Origin: Epsilonproteobacteria bacterium tcs-49
GTDB lineage: Bacteria; Campylobacterota; Campylobacteria; Campylobacterales; Sulfurovaceae
Direction of reading: 5' to 3'
DNA: 64,000 nt
Assembly (NCBI GenBank): GCA_002049495.1
Contig: LLYS01000005.1
Location: 144,592-208,591, forward strand
The translations under genes and the position numbers were made by a program. Below the pieces are notes generated by a model that worked only from the letters and a program-made list of their open reading frames with translations, ran no database searches and was not told where the DNA came from. The first letter of the stretch is position 1. Every line of letters starts with the position of its first letter. Positions 24,654-34,618 of this stretch are shown here, in pieces.

Positions 24654-25436
24654 TTATTTGATCACGTAGCCCAGCGCCTTGTCGCCGCAGTTTTCCACGC
24701 ACTTGCCGCACAGGGTGCAATCGCCGCTTTTCAAAACGCCACTTTCTTTGGCGACGGGGCTGAGGCTGTGGGGTTCGGGGCAGACGCTTTTGCACTCCAT
24801 ACATTCGCTACATTTTTGTTTGTCGTAAAAGATACGTACGTAATTGTACTTCCCGATCAGAGAATACAGCGCCCCCAGCGGGCAGAGGTGGCCGCACCAG
24901 CCGTTTTTGACAAAAAAGGTATCGAGCACGAAGATCGCGGCGACGATCGCCAACGCAAACCCGGCGCCAAAGACCACCGAGCGGGTCAAAACGGCGATGG
25001 GGCTGATCAGTTCAAAAGCGGTGGTCGCGGTGACGAAGGAGAGCAGCAACGCCAAAGCCAGCATGCCAAAACGGCTCTTTTTGGAAATCCGTATATCCCA
25101 TGTGCGGTTTTTAAACACCCGTCTGCGCACAAAAAGCGCGGCTTCGCTGACCATATTCATGGGACAGACCCAGCTGCAAAACGCCCTGCCCCCGGCAAAA
25201 AAATAAAAAAAGAAAACCAGCATCGCCCCCACGGCCAGATCGGCCGCCACGACGATCCCGGCAAAAAACATCTGCGCCACCGCCAGCGGGTCGGCAAGGG
25301 GGATAACGCCGAAAACTTTGGAACTGCTCAAGGTCCCGCTAAGCACTTCCCAGCCCCAGGCGTTGGCTCCGAAATACAGCAGCAAGATTCCCAGTTGGAC
25401 ACCTCTTCGCAGCAGCAGGATTCTGTATTTAGCCAA
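24654..25436 (-). CDS. napH: NapH-like quinol dehydrogenase membrane subunit
   Basis: A 260-residue inner membrane Fe-S protein with four hydrophobic segments, two CxxxCP motifs (CSWVCPMN, CGHLCPLG) at the membrane face, and a C-terminal cytoplasmic pair of [4Fe-4S] motifs (CSECMECKSVCP, CTLCGKCVENCG). NapH with NapG moves electrons from menaquinol to periplasmic nitrate reductase. No napA, napB or napF is in the window, and the gene sits between napG and nifB, so a role in electron flow linked to nitrogen fixation is possible. The start overlaps napG by 8 bases. Confidence 0.88.
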   Translation of the reverse strand: MAKYRILLLRRGVQLGILLLYFGANAWGWEVLSGTLSSSKVFGVIPLADPLAVAQMFFAGIVVAADLAVGAMLVFFFYFFAGGRAFCSWVCPMNMVSEAALFVRRRVFKNRTWDIRISKKSRFGMLALALLLSFVTATTAFELISPIAVLTRSVVFGAGFALAIVAAIFVLDTFFVKNGWCGHLCPLGALYSLIGKYNYVRIFYDKQKCSECMECKSVCPEPHSLSPVAKESGVLKSGDCTLCGKCVENCGDKALGYVIK

Positions 25437-26058
25437 ACATCACCTCTTGAAACAGGGATTTGGTTTTTTCGGGTCTGTTGGAAGCGGGATAAAGCGTGAT
25501 CGCCTCAATCTCGCCGCAGGCGTGCACACATACCCCGCAGCCGGTGCAGATATCGTGATCCACGGCCGGACGCATCTGCGCTTTGTCTTCGCGCAGTACC
25601 ACCGCCCCGTCTACGGGACACATCTCAAAACAGGTGCTGCAGTGGGTCAGACACTTGGCGTAATCCACCTCCACGCGCCCCATTTTGGCTTTGAAGATAT
25701 CGATCCCCTCCTCTGTTCGCAGCTGCGCCATATCCAGCGCCCCCGAGGGACACGCAGCGGTACAAAACGCCTCAGGGCACATGTAGCAAGGCTGTTTTTT
25801 CGCATCGATATAGGGCGTGCCCAAAAGCTTTTGCTCGGCGATATCGGCAAGGGCGATGGAGTCGTAGGGGCACGCTTCGACGCAGTGGCCGCACTTGATG
25901 CACGTGGCGGCAAACTGCTCCTCGCTGATCGCTCCGGGAGGTCGCAATACGGGAGGATTGGCACGGGCACTTTCTAGGTAGATGCCCCACCCGCTGCCAA
26001 AAGCCGCGACAATGAAAAAGGATTTTACGGACTTTGTCAGGAATTGACGTCGTTTCAC
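25429..26058 (-). CDS. napG: NapG-like periplasmic ferredoxin-type protein
   Basis: A 209-residue protein with a Tat-type N-terminus (KRRQFLTKSVKSFFIVAAF) and four [4Fe-4S] motifs (CIKCGHCVEACP, CYMCPEAFCTAACP, CLTHCSTCFEMCP, CTGCGVCVHACG). It should be exported folded and dock on NapH. It is the first gene of the napG-napH-nifB-nifV-GNAT unit. NapG without the NapA reductase nearby is unusual; a separate nap locus elsewhere cannot be excluded. Confidence 0.9.
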   Translation of the reverse strand: MKRRQFLTKSVKSFFIVAAFGSGWGIYLESARANPPVLRPPGAISEEQFAATCIKCGHCVEACPYDSIALADIAEQKLLGTPYIDAKKQPCYMCPEAFCTAACPSGALDMAQLRTEEGIDIFKAKMGRVEVDYAKCLTHCSTCFEMCPVDGAVVLREDKAQMRPAVDHDICTGCGVCVHACGEIEAITLYPASNRPEKTKSLFQEVMFG

Positions 26059-26114
26059 CCCGCCCCTTTGATAAAGAAGTCTAATAGCTCAATCATACCA
26101 ATAAAGGGATTAAG

Positions 26115-26810
26115 ATGGGAAAAAATATTTTGATTACAGGTGTGAGTTCAGGTTTGGGTGAAGCTTTGGTGCGCCACTACCTTGACAAGGGCTTTTGCGT
26201 CTACGGTACCGGCCGGCACAAACCCCAAATCGAAGATGCAAATTTCCACTTTCACCCCTGTGACTTAAGCGATACCAAACAGATACAAACGACCCTTACC
26301 CCCTTTTTGCTGGGGGTTGAAAGCCTGCACACGGTTATTTTAAACGCAGGTATGCTCGGGGAGGTGGTTGCGCCTTTTCAGATGCCCCTTGCCGAATTTA
26401 AAGCGGTGTTTGAACTCAACGTGTGGGCAAACAAGGAGATCCTTGATCTGCTGCACGCGCAAAACTTTGCTCCCTACACCCTTTTAGCCATCTCTTCGGG
26501 CGCGGCGAAAAACGGTTCCAAAGGCTGGGCGGCGTACTCCGTGTCAAAAGCGGGGTTGAATATGCTTGTCAAAAGCTACGCCCACTACTTTCCCGGGACA
26601 AAAATGATCGCTCTGGCTCCGGGGGTGATCAAAACCCCGATGGTGGAGTATATCATCAACGACGTCGATGAGCAAAGCTTCCCCTCCGCTGCGCGGCTGA
26701 AGGAGGGGTATATCCAATCCCCCAAAGAGGCGGCGAAAAATATTTACAACTTTACGCTTGAAGCGGACGCTTTTGAAAGCGGCAGTTTCGTCGATATCCG
26801 GCAGTTGTAA
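26115..26810 (+). CDS. Short-chain dehydrogenase/reductase
   Basis: A 231-residue classical SDR with the NAD(P)-binding TGVSSGLGEAL (residues ~8-18), NAG (ILNAGMLG, ~77) and the catalytic Ser and YSVSK (~140-155) in order. A basic residue after the second strand (GTGRHKP) suggests NADPH preference. The substrate is unknown. It is divergent from napG and ends 2 bases from the convergent kinase gene. Confidence 0.88.
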   Translation: MGKNILITGVSSGLGEALVRHYLDKGFCVYGTGRHKPQIEDANFHFHPCDLSDTKQIQTTLTPFLLGVESLHTVILNAGMLGEVVAPFQMPLAEFKAVFELNVWANKEILDLLHAQNFAPYTLLAISSGAAKNGSKGWAAYSVSKAGLNMLVKSYAHYFPGTKMIALAPGVIKTPMVEYIINDVDEQSFPSAARLKEGYIQSPKEAAKNIYNFTLEADAFESGSFVDIRQL

Positions 26811-26812
26811 TT

Positions 26813-28798
26813 TCAGGGTCTGTGGCGCTTGAGCTTGATCTCAAAATGCGCGCCGCCGTCGTTGTAAGCGTTGATCGAACCGTTTTGCTGCTCGATGATC
26901 TGCTTGGCGACGTTGAGCCCGATCCCCATCCCCTTGTTCTCCTTGTTACTCTCAAAGGGTTCGAAAATCTTATCCATGATACTTTCATCAATCCCGCCCG
27001 CGTTATCGCTGATACGGACGTAGACGTTGAGTTCATCCTGGTCGATGTTGACTTCCAGACGCCGCTTTTCATAGGGTTCGACCTGTACGAGCTCATCTAA
27101 AGCGTTGTTTAAGATGATCACCCACACCTGCTCCAGCCGCTGGGGCTGGGCATAGGAGAAGAAACTGTACTCCTCCCTGTCCATGCCGATCGCAAACTCT
27201 TTACCGTTGATATAGGTTCTGGCGATATGCTTGGAGCGGTTGTGCAGCATGGTCAGCGACGTAATCATCGTCGCGTAGATATTGGTAACGACCTTCTCCT
27301 CCTTGGTTTTTTGCGACATTTCGCGCATATTGTCGATGATGTTGGAGATGCGCTCAATCCCCTCCTTGATCGGGCCCAGCTGCTCATGTACCGTCTCTTT
27401 CAGCGACGGATCCTCGATATCGTCCAGATCCAGTTCGAGCAGTTCAAAGTTACCCTTAATATAGGTAAGCGGGGTATTGATCTCGTGGGTGATCCCCGCG
27501 GCAAGCTGGCCGATGGCGGTAAATTTGGCGTTTCGCACCTGCTCCTCCTGGTGATAGCGCTCTTTTTGCGTATTTTTCGCCACCTCTTTGGCCACCTGCT
27601 CCTTGAGGTTTTCGTTCAGGTAGGTCAACTGCTCGTTTTGGCGTTCGATGAGCTGCTTGGATTTGATCTTATTGGTGATATCGCGCACGCTCCAGAAGAT
27701 GTTTTCGTTTTTGAGCCGCTCGTGGTCGGCAAACTTTGAAGCGGTCACCTCCGCCCAAAACTCCTCTCCGTCTTTTTTATTCATGGCAAATACGGCGGTA
27801 AACTCCCTTTTTTTCGCAAGCTTCTCCTTTACTCTGTCGCAAAAGTTTTCATATTTTTCCCGCGAATCAAACAAAACCCTGATATTTTGATTTTTCAACT
27901 CTCTCTTCTCATACCCCATAATAGCCCGCAGCTTGGGGTTGGCTTTCAAGATCCTGTTTTCCCGGTCGGTGATGAAAAAACCGATCGCCGCTTTTTTAAA
28001 GTAGGTTTGGGATTTTTTCAGCGAATTTTTGAGTTTGAGTTTATCTTTGATGAAGTTGATCACCACCACCACGTTCTGGCCGTCGGGGAGCAGGTTCAGA
28101 TGCAGCTCCACGGGGATGGTTCTTCTGCTTTGTCTGTTTCGGCACGATTGCAGGAAATCCAACCGTTTAAAGTACAGATAACCTTCCCGGTGCAACGCGC
28201 TCATCCGCTCCTCAAAGAAGCCCCGCTCCTCCCGCAGCAGCAGATCCTGGATCTTGAGGGTATTGACATCCTTATCCTCCAAACAGGAAAAGCGTTTTTT
28301 AAAATACTGATTAACGCTTTTAAAGTAGCCGTTGATATGGATCGTAGCGATGGCGGAGTTGGAGTTGTCCAAAATGGCGCTGACGGTATTGACCTGCTCA
28401 TACAGATCACGGTTGCTTTGATCAAGCAGCTTTTTATCGGTGATATCTTCCCGTACGCCGAAGTATCCCTTGATTTTGCCGCTTTGCTCCTCATAGACCG
28501 GTTCGATGCGCGCGTGGACCCAGTAGGTGGCTCCGCTTTTTTTGCGGTTTTGCACCTCCCCTTCCCATACTTTGCCGCTTCTGATGGTTTTCCACATCTG
28601 CTTAAAAGCGTCTTTGGGCATCTCGGGGTGACGAACAATACTGTGGGGCGCTCCGATCAGCTCCTCTTTGCTGTATCCGGAAATTTTACTAAAAGCGTAG
28701 CTTGCTTCGGTGATAATCCCCCTGGTGTCCGTAGCGGAGTAGATGACATATTTATCTAAAAGTTCGCTTTGGCGAAGCTCTGTAGCCTTATCTTTCAT
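26813..28798 (-). CDS. PAS-domain sensor histidine kinase
   Basis: A 661-residue soluble kinase without membrane segments. At least three PAS domains are seen: residues ~15-125 (DTRGIITEASYAF), ~130-245 and ~255-375 (TDRENRILKANPKL). A coiled coil follows, then the H-box GQLAAGITHEINTPLTYIKG (residues ~425-445), with His in THEIN, and the ATPase boxes DNAGGIDESIMDKIFEPF and KGMGIGLNVA. The N-terminal SGYSKEELIGAPHSIVRHP resembles Aer-type redox PAS. It follows the broken response regulator and the chemoreceptor gene in one unit. Confidence 0.92.
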   Translation of the reverse strand: MKDKATELRQSELLDKYVIYSATDTRGIITEASYAFSKISGYSKEELIGAPHSIVRHPEMPKDAFKQMWKTIRSGKVWEGEVQNRKKSGATYWVHARIEPVYEEQSGKIKGYFGVREDITDKKLLDQSNRDLYEQVNTVSAILDNSNSAIATIHINGYFKSVNQYFKKRFSCLEDKDVNTLKIQDLLLREERGFFEERMSALHREGYLYFKRLDFLQSCRNRQSRRTIPVELHLNLLPDGQNVVVVINFIKDKLKLKNSLKKSQTYFKKAAIGFFITDRENRILKANPKLRAIMGYEKRELKNQNIRVLFDSREKYENFCDRVKEKLAKKREFTAVFAMNKKDGEEFWAEVTASKFADHERLKNENIFWSVRDITNKIKSKQLIERQNEQLTYLNENLKEQVAKEVAKNTQKERYHQEEQVRNAKFTAIGQLAAGITHEINTPLTYIKGNFELLELDLDDIEDPSLKETVHEQLGPIKEGIERISNIIDNMREMSQKTKEEKVVTNIYATMITSLTMLHNRSKHIARTYINGKEFAIGMDREEYSFFSYAQPQRLEQVWVIILNNALDELVQVEPYEKRRLEVNIDQDELNVYVRISDNAGGIDESIMDKIFEPFESNKENKGMGIGLNVAKQIIEQQNGSINAYNDGGAHFEIKLKRHRP

Positions 28799-28808
28799 TG
28801 GACCGATT

Positions 28809-29176
28809 CTATTTACTCATGACTTCCTGGATCTTTTGCTCAACCTCCTGCAGGGATTTAAAGGGTTTCATAATATAGTATTTCGCCCCTTCCCTGTGGG
28901 AATCAAGGACTTTATCCAGCGTAGAGTACGCCGTCATCATGATCACTTTCGTATCCTTGTTGCGCTCGTTTAAAATCTTGAGCAGATCCAGCCCGCTCAT
29001 CTGCGGCATCATAATATCCAGCAGTACCGTATCGTAGCTGCTATCGATTGATCTTTCGCCACGACCGGATTGGAGAAGGTGCGCACGCTGTGGCCCTGCT
29101 TTTTTAAAAACTTTTCCAAAATGTTCAAAATCTCATTTTCATCGTCTACGATCGCTATCTTTAAATTTTTTGCCAT
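28809..29176 (-). pseudogene. Response regulator receiver protein, frameshifted
   Basis: A CheY-like single receiver domain of about 122 residues split by a one-base deletion near 29047. The first part (MAKNLKIAIVDDENEILN, acidic pocket DDE) runs to TFSNPVVAKDQ. The second, in another frame, runs SYDTVLLDIMMPQMSGLD (phospho-Asp in LLD), VIMMTAYST and YYIMKPFKS with the conserved Thr and Lys. Without the lesion it would be the partner of the downstream kinase. It may be decayed or an assembly error; the flanking genes are intact. Confidence 0.75.
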
Positions 29177-29225
29177 CTTTGTTCCTTTATAAAGTTTATT
29201 CTTCCATGAAGGGGTTACAACGGGG

Positions 29226-30575
29226 TTACGCTTTGCCCGTCAACTTGTTTTTCGTCCGCGTATCGAACAGATCCTTTGCCGCTTTTTTCATCATATCTTC
29301 CGATTTCTCCTCGACCATCGCATCAAGCAGTTTAAAGACCTCTTTACTCGCTTCTTCGATATCCCTTACCATATCCTCTACCATCTGTTTTGAACAGATC
29401 GCTTCGTTGCCCCCGCACTCATCAGCCAGCTTGTTTGCCGTCGTGTGCACCGTCGCGTGGGGTGCTTCGAGTTTGGGATAGGATTTGGTTTTGCTAAATT
29501 CGCTCTTGCCGATGCCGTTGTAGTACCAATCGCCTAGGCGGCATTTGGTGTGGTCCACCTGCTTAAAGTCATCGGTTTCCCCGTATAGCAGGGAGTAGAG
29601 ATTGTTTTTGTAGATAACGTGGTCGATTTTAGCCAGCGAAGCAAAAATCTTGTCGCTGATATGTTCCACCTCAAAGACCGAGCGGGAAGAGTTTTTCTCA
29701 AACTTCGTAATTTGATCAAAGAGTTTGTCGATGCTGGTTTTTGTATGCTCAACGATTTCACCCACTTGCCTTGTTTTCTCTTCGGTTTCGGTGGTGTCTT
29801 GCTGCATCGCTTTGACCACGAGCGAAATCTCCTTGGTGGCTTTTTGCGTTCTCTCGGCCAGTTGGCGCACCTCATCGGCGACGACGGCGAATCCGCGCCC
29901 GTGCTCCCCGGCCCTGGCGGCTTCGATCGCGGCGTTGAGTGCCAAAAGATTGGTCTGATCGGCGATATCTTCGATCAGCGTGACCGTATCGGAGATCTCT
30001 CCGCTTCTGTGCAGCAGCGACCCGGAGCGCTCCTGGGCCTCATGCATATGCTGATTGAGCGTATCCATCTCGTGCGAGGTATCGGTAATCAGCGTCAACC
30101 CCTCCCTGGAATCCCCGGCGATATCGGCGGATTCCTTTTTCATCATCTTAAGCTCCTCAAGCATCTCCGCAAAGGTCTTTTGCGTCGTACTCAGCGCATG
30201 TCGGATCGAAGCTTGGTGAATACTCATGACATTGCTGTCTTTTGCGTTTCGGACGTCGGTTTTAATGATCGAGTAGATCGTATTGCCGTTGGATAACTTT
30301 TTATGGCGCACCGAACCGCTGCAATCTTCGACCGTGATCGTATCTTCGTTTTTCATCAACTCCTGTACGAGCGCACTTTCATCCTGGACCATAGTCCGGG
30401 CCATGGAGTTCATAAACTCAACCGATCCCGAAGGGGAAAGGATCAAAACGATCTCCTCCTGGGAAAAGCTCAACGCTTCCTCGTAGCTTTCCAGCTTCGA
30501 TTCCAGCTCTTCTACCCGTTTTTGCAGTTTTGCTTCCTGCTCAGCGCTTTTGTTGTTGTTATTTGAAAAAAACAT
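29226..30575 (-). CDS. Soluble methyl-accepting chemotaxis protein with CZB domain
   Basis: A 449-residue cytoplasmic receptor. An N-terminal coiled coil and a short PAS-like segment ([15 protein letters not shown]) lead to the signalling hairpin [21 protein letters not shown] (residues ~205-225). The C-terminal CZB zinc-binding domain has [17 protein letters not shown] and PHATVH, the His/Cys set that senses zinc or HOCl in this family. No membrane segment is present. It is the first gene of the unit with the broken regulator and the PAS kinase. Confidence 0.92.
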   Translation of the reverse strand: MFFSNNNNKSAEQEAKLQKRVEELESKLESYEEALSFSQEEIVLILSPSGSVEFMNSMARTMVQDESALVQELMKNEDTITVEDCSGSVRHKKLSNGNTIYSIIKTDVRNAKDSNVMSIHQASIRHALSTTQKTFAEMLEELKMMKKESADIAGDSREGLTLITDTSHEMDTLNQHMHEAQERSGSLLHRSGEISDTVTLIEDIADQTNLLALNAAIEAARAGEHGRGFAVVADEVRQLAERTQKATKEISLVVKAMQQDTTETEEKTRQVGEIVEHTKTSIDKLFDQITKFEKNSSRSVFEVEHISDKIFASLAKIDHVIYKNNLYSLLYGETDDFKQVDHTKCRLGDWYYNGIGKSEFSKTKSYPKLEAPHATVHTTANKLADECGGNEAICSKQMVEDMVRDIEEASKEVFKLLDAMVEEKSEDMMKKAAKDLFDTRTKNKLTGKA

Positions 30576-30830
30576 CGAAACACCCTTTATACAGCCGTTA
30601 TAAGCTGTACTTATTTTGAAATTGCATTATTTTAACATAACTGTTCCTTAATCTAGCAACTTATATTCCAAAACCGCTTTACAATTTGCAATTGTCTACA
30701 CTTTTTCCGCCGCCTCGGGGGTTTATACATCTTTCTTAAATAAATTTGAACACCAAACATAGCGTGGGCGTAGGATGCTGGGGTGGACTTAATTGCATTT
30801 TGGGTAAAATGCTTTCACTATATTCACAAT

Positions 30831-32261
30831 ATGGGGAGGCTTTTTTTGGTCTGGTTCGAACTGGTTTCACACATTCTGTTTATCTTCGCTTTGGGGTTTT
30901 ATCTCATCACGAACCTGCAGCTTTACAGTTATAAGATAAAGCGGGTCATCTGGCACCACAGCAAACCCTTTTGGCACTTTACCTACTTTTTGATACCTCT
31001 TTTTGCCTACTATATCGCCGATATCTACTTTTGGATCTATTTTTATTTCGGGCTGCTGCCCGTGCTGTTTCTTTGGCATAAACGGCTGGATAAGAAGCTG
31101 GTTTTCACCTCCCGGGTCAAACGCTTCTTTGCCCTGCTCGCACTCTTGACTCTGTTTCAGGATCTGCTGTGCCTGGCGTCGCAGGAGTGTATGGTCATGG
31201 GGGTTATCATGCCGCTGTTTATAGCGTATCTGGGTTCCAACGCTATCGAGTGGATGCTTTTTACCGGCTACAAAACCCGTGCCAAGCGCAAACTCCAAGA
31301 GCGCCACGACAAGATGATCGTTATCGGTATTACCGCCAGCTACGGCAAAACCAGTATCAAAAACTTTCTTTACACCCTGCTAAAGGATGATTTCAACGTA
31401 TACAAAACCCCCAGAAGCGTCAACACCCTGGGCGGGATCGTCAAAGATATCAACGAAGACCTCCCCGAAAATACGCAAATCTATATCGCCGAGATGGGAG
31501 CGCGCGAACCCGGAGATATCGCGCAAATTACGGAGCTGATCGAACCGCATTACGTTATCGTCGGGCGCATCGGACCGGCACATATCGAGTATTTCAAATC
31601 CCTGGAAAATATTCGTGACACTAAGCTTGAAAGTATCTATTCGCCGCGCCTGAAAAAAGCTTTCGTCCATGCAAGCGCCCATATCCGCCCCACGGATAAA
31701 GTGGTCTCGTTTGAGGAGGATCTGCAGGTACAAAGCTCGCTGGAGGGAATCGAATTTACCATGGGAGGCACCCGCTACCTCGCTCCGCTGCTTGGGGGAT
31801 TCAATGCGCAAAATATCGCCCTGGCGCTTCTGGTTGCCAAGGAGTTAAAGATCAACGGCCTTCTTGACAAAGTCGCGGCATTGCAAAGCGTCGAACACCG
31901 CCTGCAAAAGATCGAGGCGGGGGGCAAACTGATCATCGACGACAGTTACAACGGCAATATCGACGGCATGATCGATTCTTACGAACTGGTATCGCAATAT
32001 GCGGGGCGCAAAGTACTCGTCACCCCGGGACTGGTGGAAGCGGATCCGGAATTAAACAAAGAGGTCGCGCACAAGGCGGAGGAGATTTTTGATCTTGTTA
32101 TCGTCACGTCGGATTTGAATTATCCACAGTTTTGTGATATCATAAATAAAGACAAACTGATCCGTTTACGGGATAAAACCCGGCTTCAAGACCTGCTTGC
32201 GGAAAAGACGGCCCCCGGAGATTTGATCCTCTTTTCCAACGATGCTCCCAACTTTATCTGA
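30831..32261 (+). CDS. murF: UDP-MurNAc-tripeptide:D-Ala-D-Ala ligase MurF with N-terminal membrane region
   Basis: A 476-residue ligase of peptidoglycan synthesis. Residues ~5-125 contain four or five hydrophobic segments, an extension seen in Campylobacterota MurF proteins. The Mur ligase core follows, with the P-loop GITASYGKTS, the IAEMGAREPGDI segment and the substrate loop DDSYNGN. ATG 30831 is preferred; a GTG 48 bases earlier is also in frame and neither has a strong ribosome site. The upstream gap 30576-30830 shows no gene. It is followed after 17 bases by the AMMECR1-like gene. Confidence 0.9.
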   Translation: MGRLFLVWFELVSHILFIFALGFYLITNLQLYSYKIKRVIWHHSKPFWHFTYFLIPLFAYYIADIYFWIYFYFGLLPVLFLWHKRLDKKLVFTSRVKRFFALLALLTLFQDLLCLASQECMVMGVIMPLFIAYLGSNAIEWMLFTGYKTRAKRKLQERHDKMIVIGITASYGKTSIKNFLYTLLKDDFNVYKTPRSVNTLGGIVKDINEDLPENTQIYIAEMGAREPGDIAQITELIEPHYVIVGRIGPAHIEYFKSLENIRDTKLESIYSPRLKKAFVHASAHIRPTDKVVSFEEDLQVQSSLEGIEFTMGGTRYLAPLLGGFNAQNIALALLVAKELKINGLLDKVAALQSVEHRLQKIEAGGKLIIDDSYNGNIDGMIDSYELVSQYAGRKVLVTPGLVEADPELNKEVAHKAEEIFDLVIVTSDLNYPQFCDIINKDKLIRLRDKTRLQDLLAEKTAPGDLILFSNDAPNFI

Positions 32262-32278
32262 CCATCAAGGAGATTTTC

Positions 32279-32824
32279 ATGGATGCAACGCTCTTGCTGC
32301 AACTGGCACGCGAAGCGATCAAAAGCCGGCTTGACAACGCCCCCCTCGACCTTGAGTCCCTCCTGCAGCAACAACCCCAACTGCGCAACGACGGAGCCAC
32401 TTTCGTCACCCTGAACCTCAACGGTGAACTGCGCGGCTGCATCGGTTCGCTCATCGCGACCCGGCCGCTTTATGAGGATCTTGTCGCCAACGCCCGCGCC
32501 GCGGCTTTCAACGACCCCAGATTTCCGCCGCTCAGTGCCCAGGAGTTTGATCGCATCAGCGTTGAGGTCTCCCTGCTTTCCGAACCCAAAGAGATCGTTT
32601 ACGAAAACGAAAGCGACCTGCGGCTGCAGGTTACCCCCTTTCAAGACGGGATCATTTTGCAAAGCGGCGCTGCGCAGGCGACCTTTCTGCCTCAGGTGTG
32701 GGAACAGCTTCCCGATTTTGACGAATTTTTCGCCCACCTGTGCCACAAAGCGGGTTTACAACGGCAGTGTTTGGAACAGCACCCCAGGATATACCGATAC
32801 GGAGTGGAAAAGTTCAGCGAATAA
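32279..32824 (+). CDS. amrA: AmmeMemoRadiSam system protein A (AMMECR1 family)
   Basis: A 181-residue AMMECR1-domain protein with FVTLNLNGELRGCIGSL (residues ~41-57), the conserved DPRFPPLSAQEFD and the stretch ISVEVSLLSEPKEI. It is one of three proteins (A, B and a radical SAM enzyme) that occur together in many bacteria and archaea; their chemistry is not settled. It is followed by the radical SAM gene after 9 bases. Confidence 0.93.
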   Translation: MDATLLLQLAREAIKSRLDNAPLDLESLLQQQPQLRNDGATFVTLNLNGELRGCIGSLIATRPLYEDLVANARAAAFNDPRFPPLSAQEFDRISVEVSLLSEPKEIVYENESDLRLQVTPFQDGIILQSGAAQATFLPQVWEQLPDFDEFFAHLCHKAGLQRQCLEQHPRIYRYGVEKFSE

Positions 32825-32833
32825 GGAGACCCC

Positions 32834-33820
32834 ATGGAGTTTTACACGCGCAACGAAAACAGTGCCACCTGTCTGCTTTGTCGCCATTACTGCAAAATAA
32901 AACCGGACCACACGGGGATTTGCGGCGTCAATAAAAACATCGGCGACAAGATCGAGTGTCTGGTTTACGGCAGACCCGCGGCGATCAACGTCGACCCCGT
33001 GGAGAAAAAGCCCCTTTACCACTTCCTCCCCGGAACAAAGACCTTTTCGCTGGGGACGGTGGGGTGCAATTTCAAATGCCCCTTTTGCCAAAACTGGCAG
33101 ATTTCCCAAAGCCATGATATCAATATGCAGCGCTTCGTTTCCCCCAAAGAGGTGGTCGAAAGTGCGCTGTTTCATGAATGCGACTCCATCGCCTATACCT
33201 ACAACGAACCCACCATCTTCTACCCCTACGCCAAAGATATCGCCGTTTTGGGACAAAAAAGAGGTTTGAAAAGCATCTTTGTAACCAACGGATTTGAAAG
33301 TATCGAAGTGATCGATGATATGCAAGGTGTCATCGACGCGCTGAATGTGGATTTGAAATCCTTTAACCGCGATTATTATAAAAAGGTGCTCAAAGGGGGC
33401 TTGCACGCGATTTTGAACAACCTCGTAGCGATGAAGGAGCGCAATCTCTGGCTGGAGATCACCACGCTCATCGTCCCCGAACAGAATGATTCCAAAAAGG
33501 AGTTGGCACAGATCGCGAAATTTATCGCCGACAACCTGGGAAGCGAAACCCCCTGGCACATCAGCGCCTTTCACCCCGATTACAAACAGCAAGACCTTCC
33601 TCCCACATCGATCAAAGCCCTTGAAAAAGCGCAAAAGATCGGTTATGATGCGGGCTTGCGGCATATCTATCTGGGTAATATCGGCAAAGAAAATCCCACC
33701 CAGTGCACTAAGTGCGGCAAAAAGCTGATCAAACGCAGCGGCTTCGGCGTCGAAAAAAACTTTTTGGAAAAGGGGCGCTGTCCCAAGTGCGGCACCCCCT
33801 TGGCAGGAGTATTCACATGA
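32834..33820 (+). CDS. amrS: AmmeMemoRadiSam system radical SAM enzyme
   Basis: A 328-residue radical SAM protein similar to pyruvate formate-lyase activases. An N-terminal Cys set (CLLCRHYCKIKPDHTGICG) precedes the SAM cluster motif CNFKCPFC (residues ~75-82), with YNEPTIF and ALNVDLKSF downstream. A C-terminal zinc-ribbon-like CTKCGKKL...CPKCGTPL follows. It overlaps the MEMO gene by 4 bases (ATGA), confirming the trio. Confidence 0.93.
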   Translation: MEFYTRNENSATCLLCRHYCKIKPDHTGICGVNKNIGDKIECLVYGRPAAINVDPVEKKPLYHFLPGTKTFSLGTVGCNFKCPFCQNWQISQSHDINMQRFVSPKEVVESALFHECDSIAYTYNEPTIFYPYAKDIAVLGQKRGLKSIFVTNGFESIEVIDDMQGVIDALNVDLKSFNRDYYKKVLKGGLHAILNNLVAMKERNLWLEITTLIVPEQNDSKKELAQIAKFIADNLGSETPWHISAFHPDYKQQDLPPTSIKALEKAQKIGYDAGLRHIYLGNIGKENPTQCTKCGKKLIKRSGFGVEKNFLEKGRCPKCGTPLAGVFT

Positions 33821-34617
33821 GTATCAGACCGGCAAGCGTCACGGGACAGTTTTATCCCGACGATCCAAACGAGATAGAGGCGATGATCAAGCAGTTTAAC
33901 ACCCTGCTTGAAAGCAGCGGCTTTACCGCCCCGGCCATCATCCCAAAAGCGCTCATCTGCCCCCACGCGGGTTATATCTTCAGCGGCTTTACCGCCAACG
34001 CCGCGTACCGGCTCCTTCCCGAAGATACGCAAAGGGTCGTCGTTTTGGGCCCAAGCCACCGGGTTTACCTGCCCGGAGCGTCCGTGGCGCTGTATGACAG
34101 CTACGAAACCCCCTTTGGGGATATAGAGATCGACAAGGAGCTCTCCATGCAGCTGCAGCAGCGCTTTGCGTTTGTCTCCTTCTACGACGAAGCGCACCGG
34201 GAGCACTCCACCGAAACCCAGATGCCCTTTATCAAACACTACTTTCCCCGGGCAAAAGTGGTAGAACTCGTCTACGGCGACATCACCTTTTCGCAGCTGC
34301 AAGAGGTGATTGCGCAGGTCGGTTCCCTGTCAAAAACCGCCGTCGTCATCAGTAGCGATCTGAGCCACTTTTACGACAAGGAGCAGGCGCAAAAACTGGA
34401 TCATATCTGTATGCGGGGGATAGAAAACCTCGATACCTCCATGGATGCGCAAGGGTGCGAAGCGTGCGGCATCAAAGGGATACAAGCCCTGCTGGCCCAT
34501 GCCGGGGCACAGGGCTGGCAAGCCCGGGTGCTTGATTATCGAACCAGTGCGGATATGACCCGTGATGAATCCAGCGTGGTGGGGTATACCTCCGCGGTGG
34601 TGGGAGAAAAGGAGTAA
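33817..34617 (+). CDS. amrB: AmmeMemoRadiSam system protein B (MEMO1 family)
   Basis: A 266-residue MEMO-domain protein related to extradiol dioxygenases. Metal-binding positions are seen in PHAGYIFSG (His, residues ~49-57), LGPSHRVY (~80) and SSDLSHFYD (~176). The start at 33817 overlaps the radical SAM gene by 4 bases; longer in-frame reading upstream lies inside that gene and is not coding. It completes the A-S-B trio. Confidence 0.93.
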   Translation: MSIRPASVTGQFYPDDPNEIEAMIKQFNTLLESSGFTAPAIIPKALICPHAGYIFSGFTANAAYRLLPEDTQRVVVLGPSHRVYLPGASVALYDSYETPFGDIEIDKELSMQLQQRFAFVSFYDEAHREHSTETQMPFIKHYFPRAKVVELVYGDITFSQLQEVIAQVGSLSKTAVVISSDLSHFYDKEQAQKLDHICMRGIENLDTSMDAQGCEACGIKGIQALLAHAGAQGWQARVLDYRTSADMTRDESSVVGYTSAVVGEKE

Positions 34618-34618
34618 T

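Noticed and set aside
24654..26058. Complete periplasmic nitrate reductase operon
   Set aside because: Only napG and napH are present; no napA, napB, napD or napF occurs in the window.
33712..33816. Upstream extension of the MEMO-family gene
   Set aside because: It lies within the radical SAM gene and reads as Arg/Lys-rich shadow; the ATGA overlap at 33817 is the natural start.
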